Part shown: positions 36,880 through 37,244 of the stretch, one piece after another
Numbering within the stretch: the stretch's first letter is position 1
Layout: the number at the start of each line of letters is the position of its first letter
Assembly: GCA_029257435.1 (NCBI GenBank)
Contig: JARIBI010000062.1
Location: 1-37,244 of the forward strand
DNA: 37,244 nt
DNA from: Sporosarcina sp.
Lineage (GTDB): Bacteria; Bacillota; Bacilli; Bacillales_A; Planococcaceae
Reading direction: 5' to 3'
The notes under the pieces: generated by a model
What the model was told of the DNA's origin: nothing
The model's database searches: none
Seen by the model: only the letters and a program-made list of their open reading frames with translations
Made by a program: the position numbers and the translations under genes

Positions 36880-36990
36880 TCGGACAGATGGCGGTTAGTA
36901 TCGGACACGTTCGGTAAAGAATCGGACACTTGGCGCAGGGAATCGGACAAATTCCGTGAACAATCGGCCACTCCAGCGAATTAATCAGCC
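36880..36990. repeat. Tandem array G1: six 21-bp TCGGACA units
   Basis: TCGGAC or close variants occur at 36880, 36901, 36922, 36943, 36964 (TCGGCC) and 36985 (TCAGCC), always 21 bp apart. The last two units are degenerate. Confidence 0.9.
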
Positions 36991-37076
36991 AACGCACACA
37001 ATTCAACTGCATTAAGAGATTAATTGGTAGCGCTTCGCTTTTTGAGAGATGGGCTATTTCAGCGGCTCGAGCGGAA
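36991..37076. repeat. Short leader of array G (copy 2)
   Basis: This is a shortened version of the leader: it keeps GATTAATTGGTAGCGCTTCGC and GATGGGCTATT but lacks the AAGTGCACTT start. ATTGGT (37023-37028) again lies 49 bp before the first array unit. It begins CGCACACAATTCAACT, a word that recurs at 37191 after the second array. Confidence 0.75.
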
Positions 37077-37187
37077 TCGGACAGATGGTGGTTAGTATCG
37101 GACACGTTCGGTAAAGAATCGGACACTTGGCGCGAAGTATCGGCCAGATTCTGCGAACAATCCGACACTCCAGCGAATTAATCAGCC
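37077..37187. repeat. Tandem array G2: six 21-bp TCGGACA units
   Basis: Units start at 37077, 37098, 37119, 37140, 37161 and 37182, an exact 21-bp period. G1 and G2 are offset by 197 bp and nearly identical, so leader plus array was duplicated in tandem. The window ends 57 bp later, and the word CGCACACAATTCAACT after the array suggests that a third copy may begin there. Confidence 0.9.
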
Positions 37188-37244
37188 ACCGCACACAATT
37201 CAACTATGCAAAGAGAAGTTATCGACTTCCCTTCCACCAAAAAA

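Noticed and set aside
36736-37168. ORFs within the TCGGACA arrays on both strands
   Set aside because: Same artefact: periodic SDSxxxVSDT-like peptides, mutually overlapping, no start signal. The leader frame (HFTNQLF) is similar at both loci only because the DNA is.

Overview
The window is a chromosomal segment of an endospore-forming, flagellated Bacillales bacterium, most likely of the Planococcaceae/Sporosarcina type (inferred). It carries spoIIID, spoIIQ and spoIID, the MreB paralogue gene mbl, two flagellar rod/hook genes, murA, an eight-gene F1Fo ATP synthase operon, and upp and mnaA. The gene order closely follows the Bacillus subtilis ywq-ywp-mbl-spoIIID-spoIIQ-spoIID-murAA-ywzB-atp-mnaA-upp region. 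Nearly all genes lie on the minus strand. Exceptions are ywqB-ywqA, a ywpF-like gene and a 38-codon membrane peptide. Several starts are TTG or GTG, chosen here from Shine-Dalgarno spacing.

Layout, left to right. Positions 1-33 hold the first codons of a minus-strand gene leaving the window. 378-5330 is a 1650-residue secreted subtilisin-like protease with five Big2-type repeats. 5627-6866 is a gene-free block of 21-bp tandem repeats broken by three copies of a 169-bp spacer. 6938-11167 holds a degenerate DnaQ-like exonuclease, an HlyD-like adaptor with a Yip1-like membrane partner, a tiny plus-strand membrane peptide, an IDEAL-domain protein and an orphan. 11498-15816 is the SWIM/SNF2 pair. 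15877-18423 holds a small coiled-coil protein, an SSB, a YwpF-like protein, a lipoprotein and an orphan. 18572-22730 is spoIIID followed by mbl-flhO-flhP-epuA-fabZ. 22847-23163 is a second repeat block, followed by spoIIQ, spoIID, murA and ywzB. 27072-34137 is atpIBEFHAGDC, then mnaA and upp, and a third repeat block lies at 36734-37198.

Functionally the conserved genes cover sporulation (SpoIIID regulator; SpoIID peptidoglycan hydrolase; SpoIIQ engulfment and feeding-tube protein), envelope growth (MurA, Mbl, MnaA, FabZ), flagellar assembly (FlhO, FlhP), energy (ATP synthase), pyrimidine salvage (Upp) and DNA metabolism (SSB, SNF2/SWIM).

The most unusual content is a family of intergenic arrays built from strictly periodic 20- or 21-bp units. 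Three different unit sequences occur: an AGCGCT-centred unit, a TTATGA(T/G)CAC unit and a TCGGACA unit. At least two of the families (three of the arrays at 5.6-6.9 kb and both arrays at 36.7-37.2 kb) are preceded at a fixed 47-49 bp by a leader containing an ACCAATCA ... ATTGGT inverted repeat. The third family, at 22.9 kb, has a clearly homologous but more diverged leader. This looks like a modular leader-plus-array element and is the best candidate for an undescribed system. A second candidate is the roughly 340-nt, hairpin-rich 5' leader of the ATP synthase operon.
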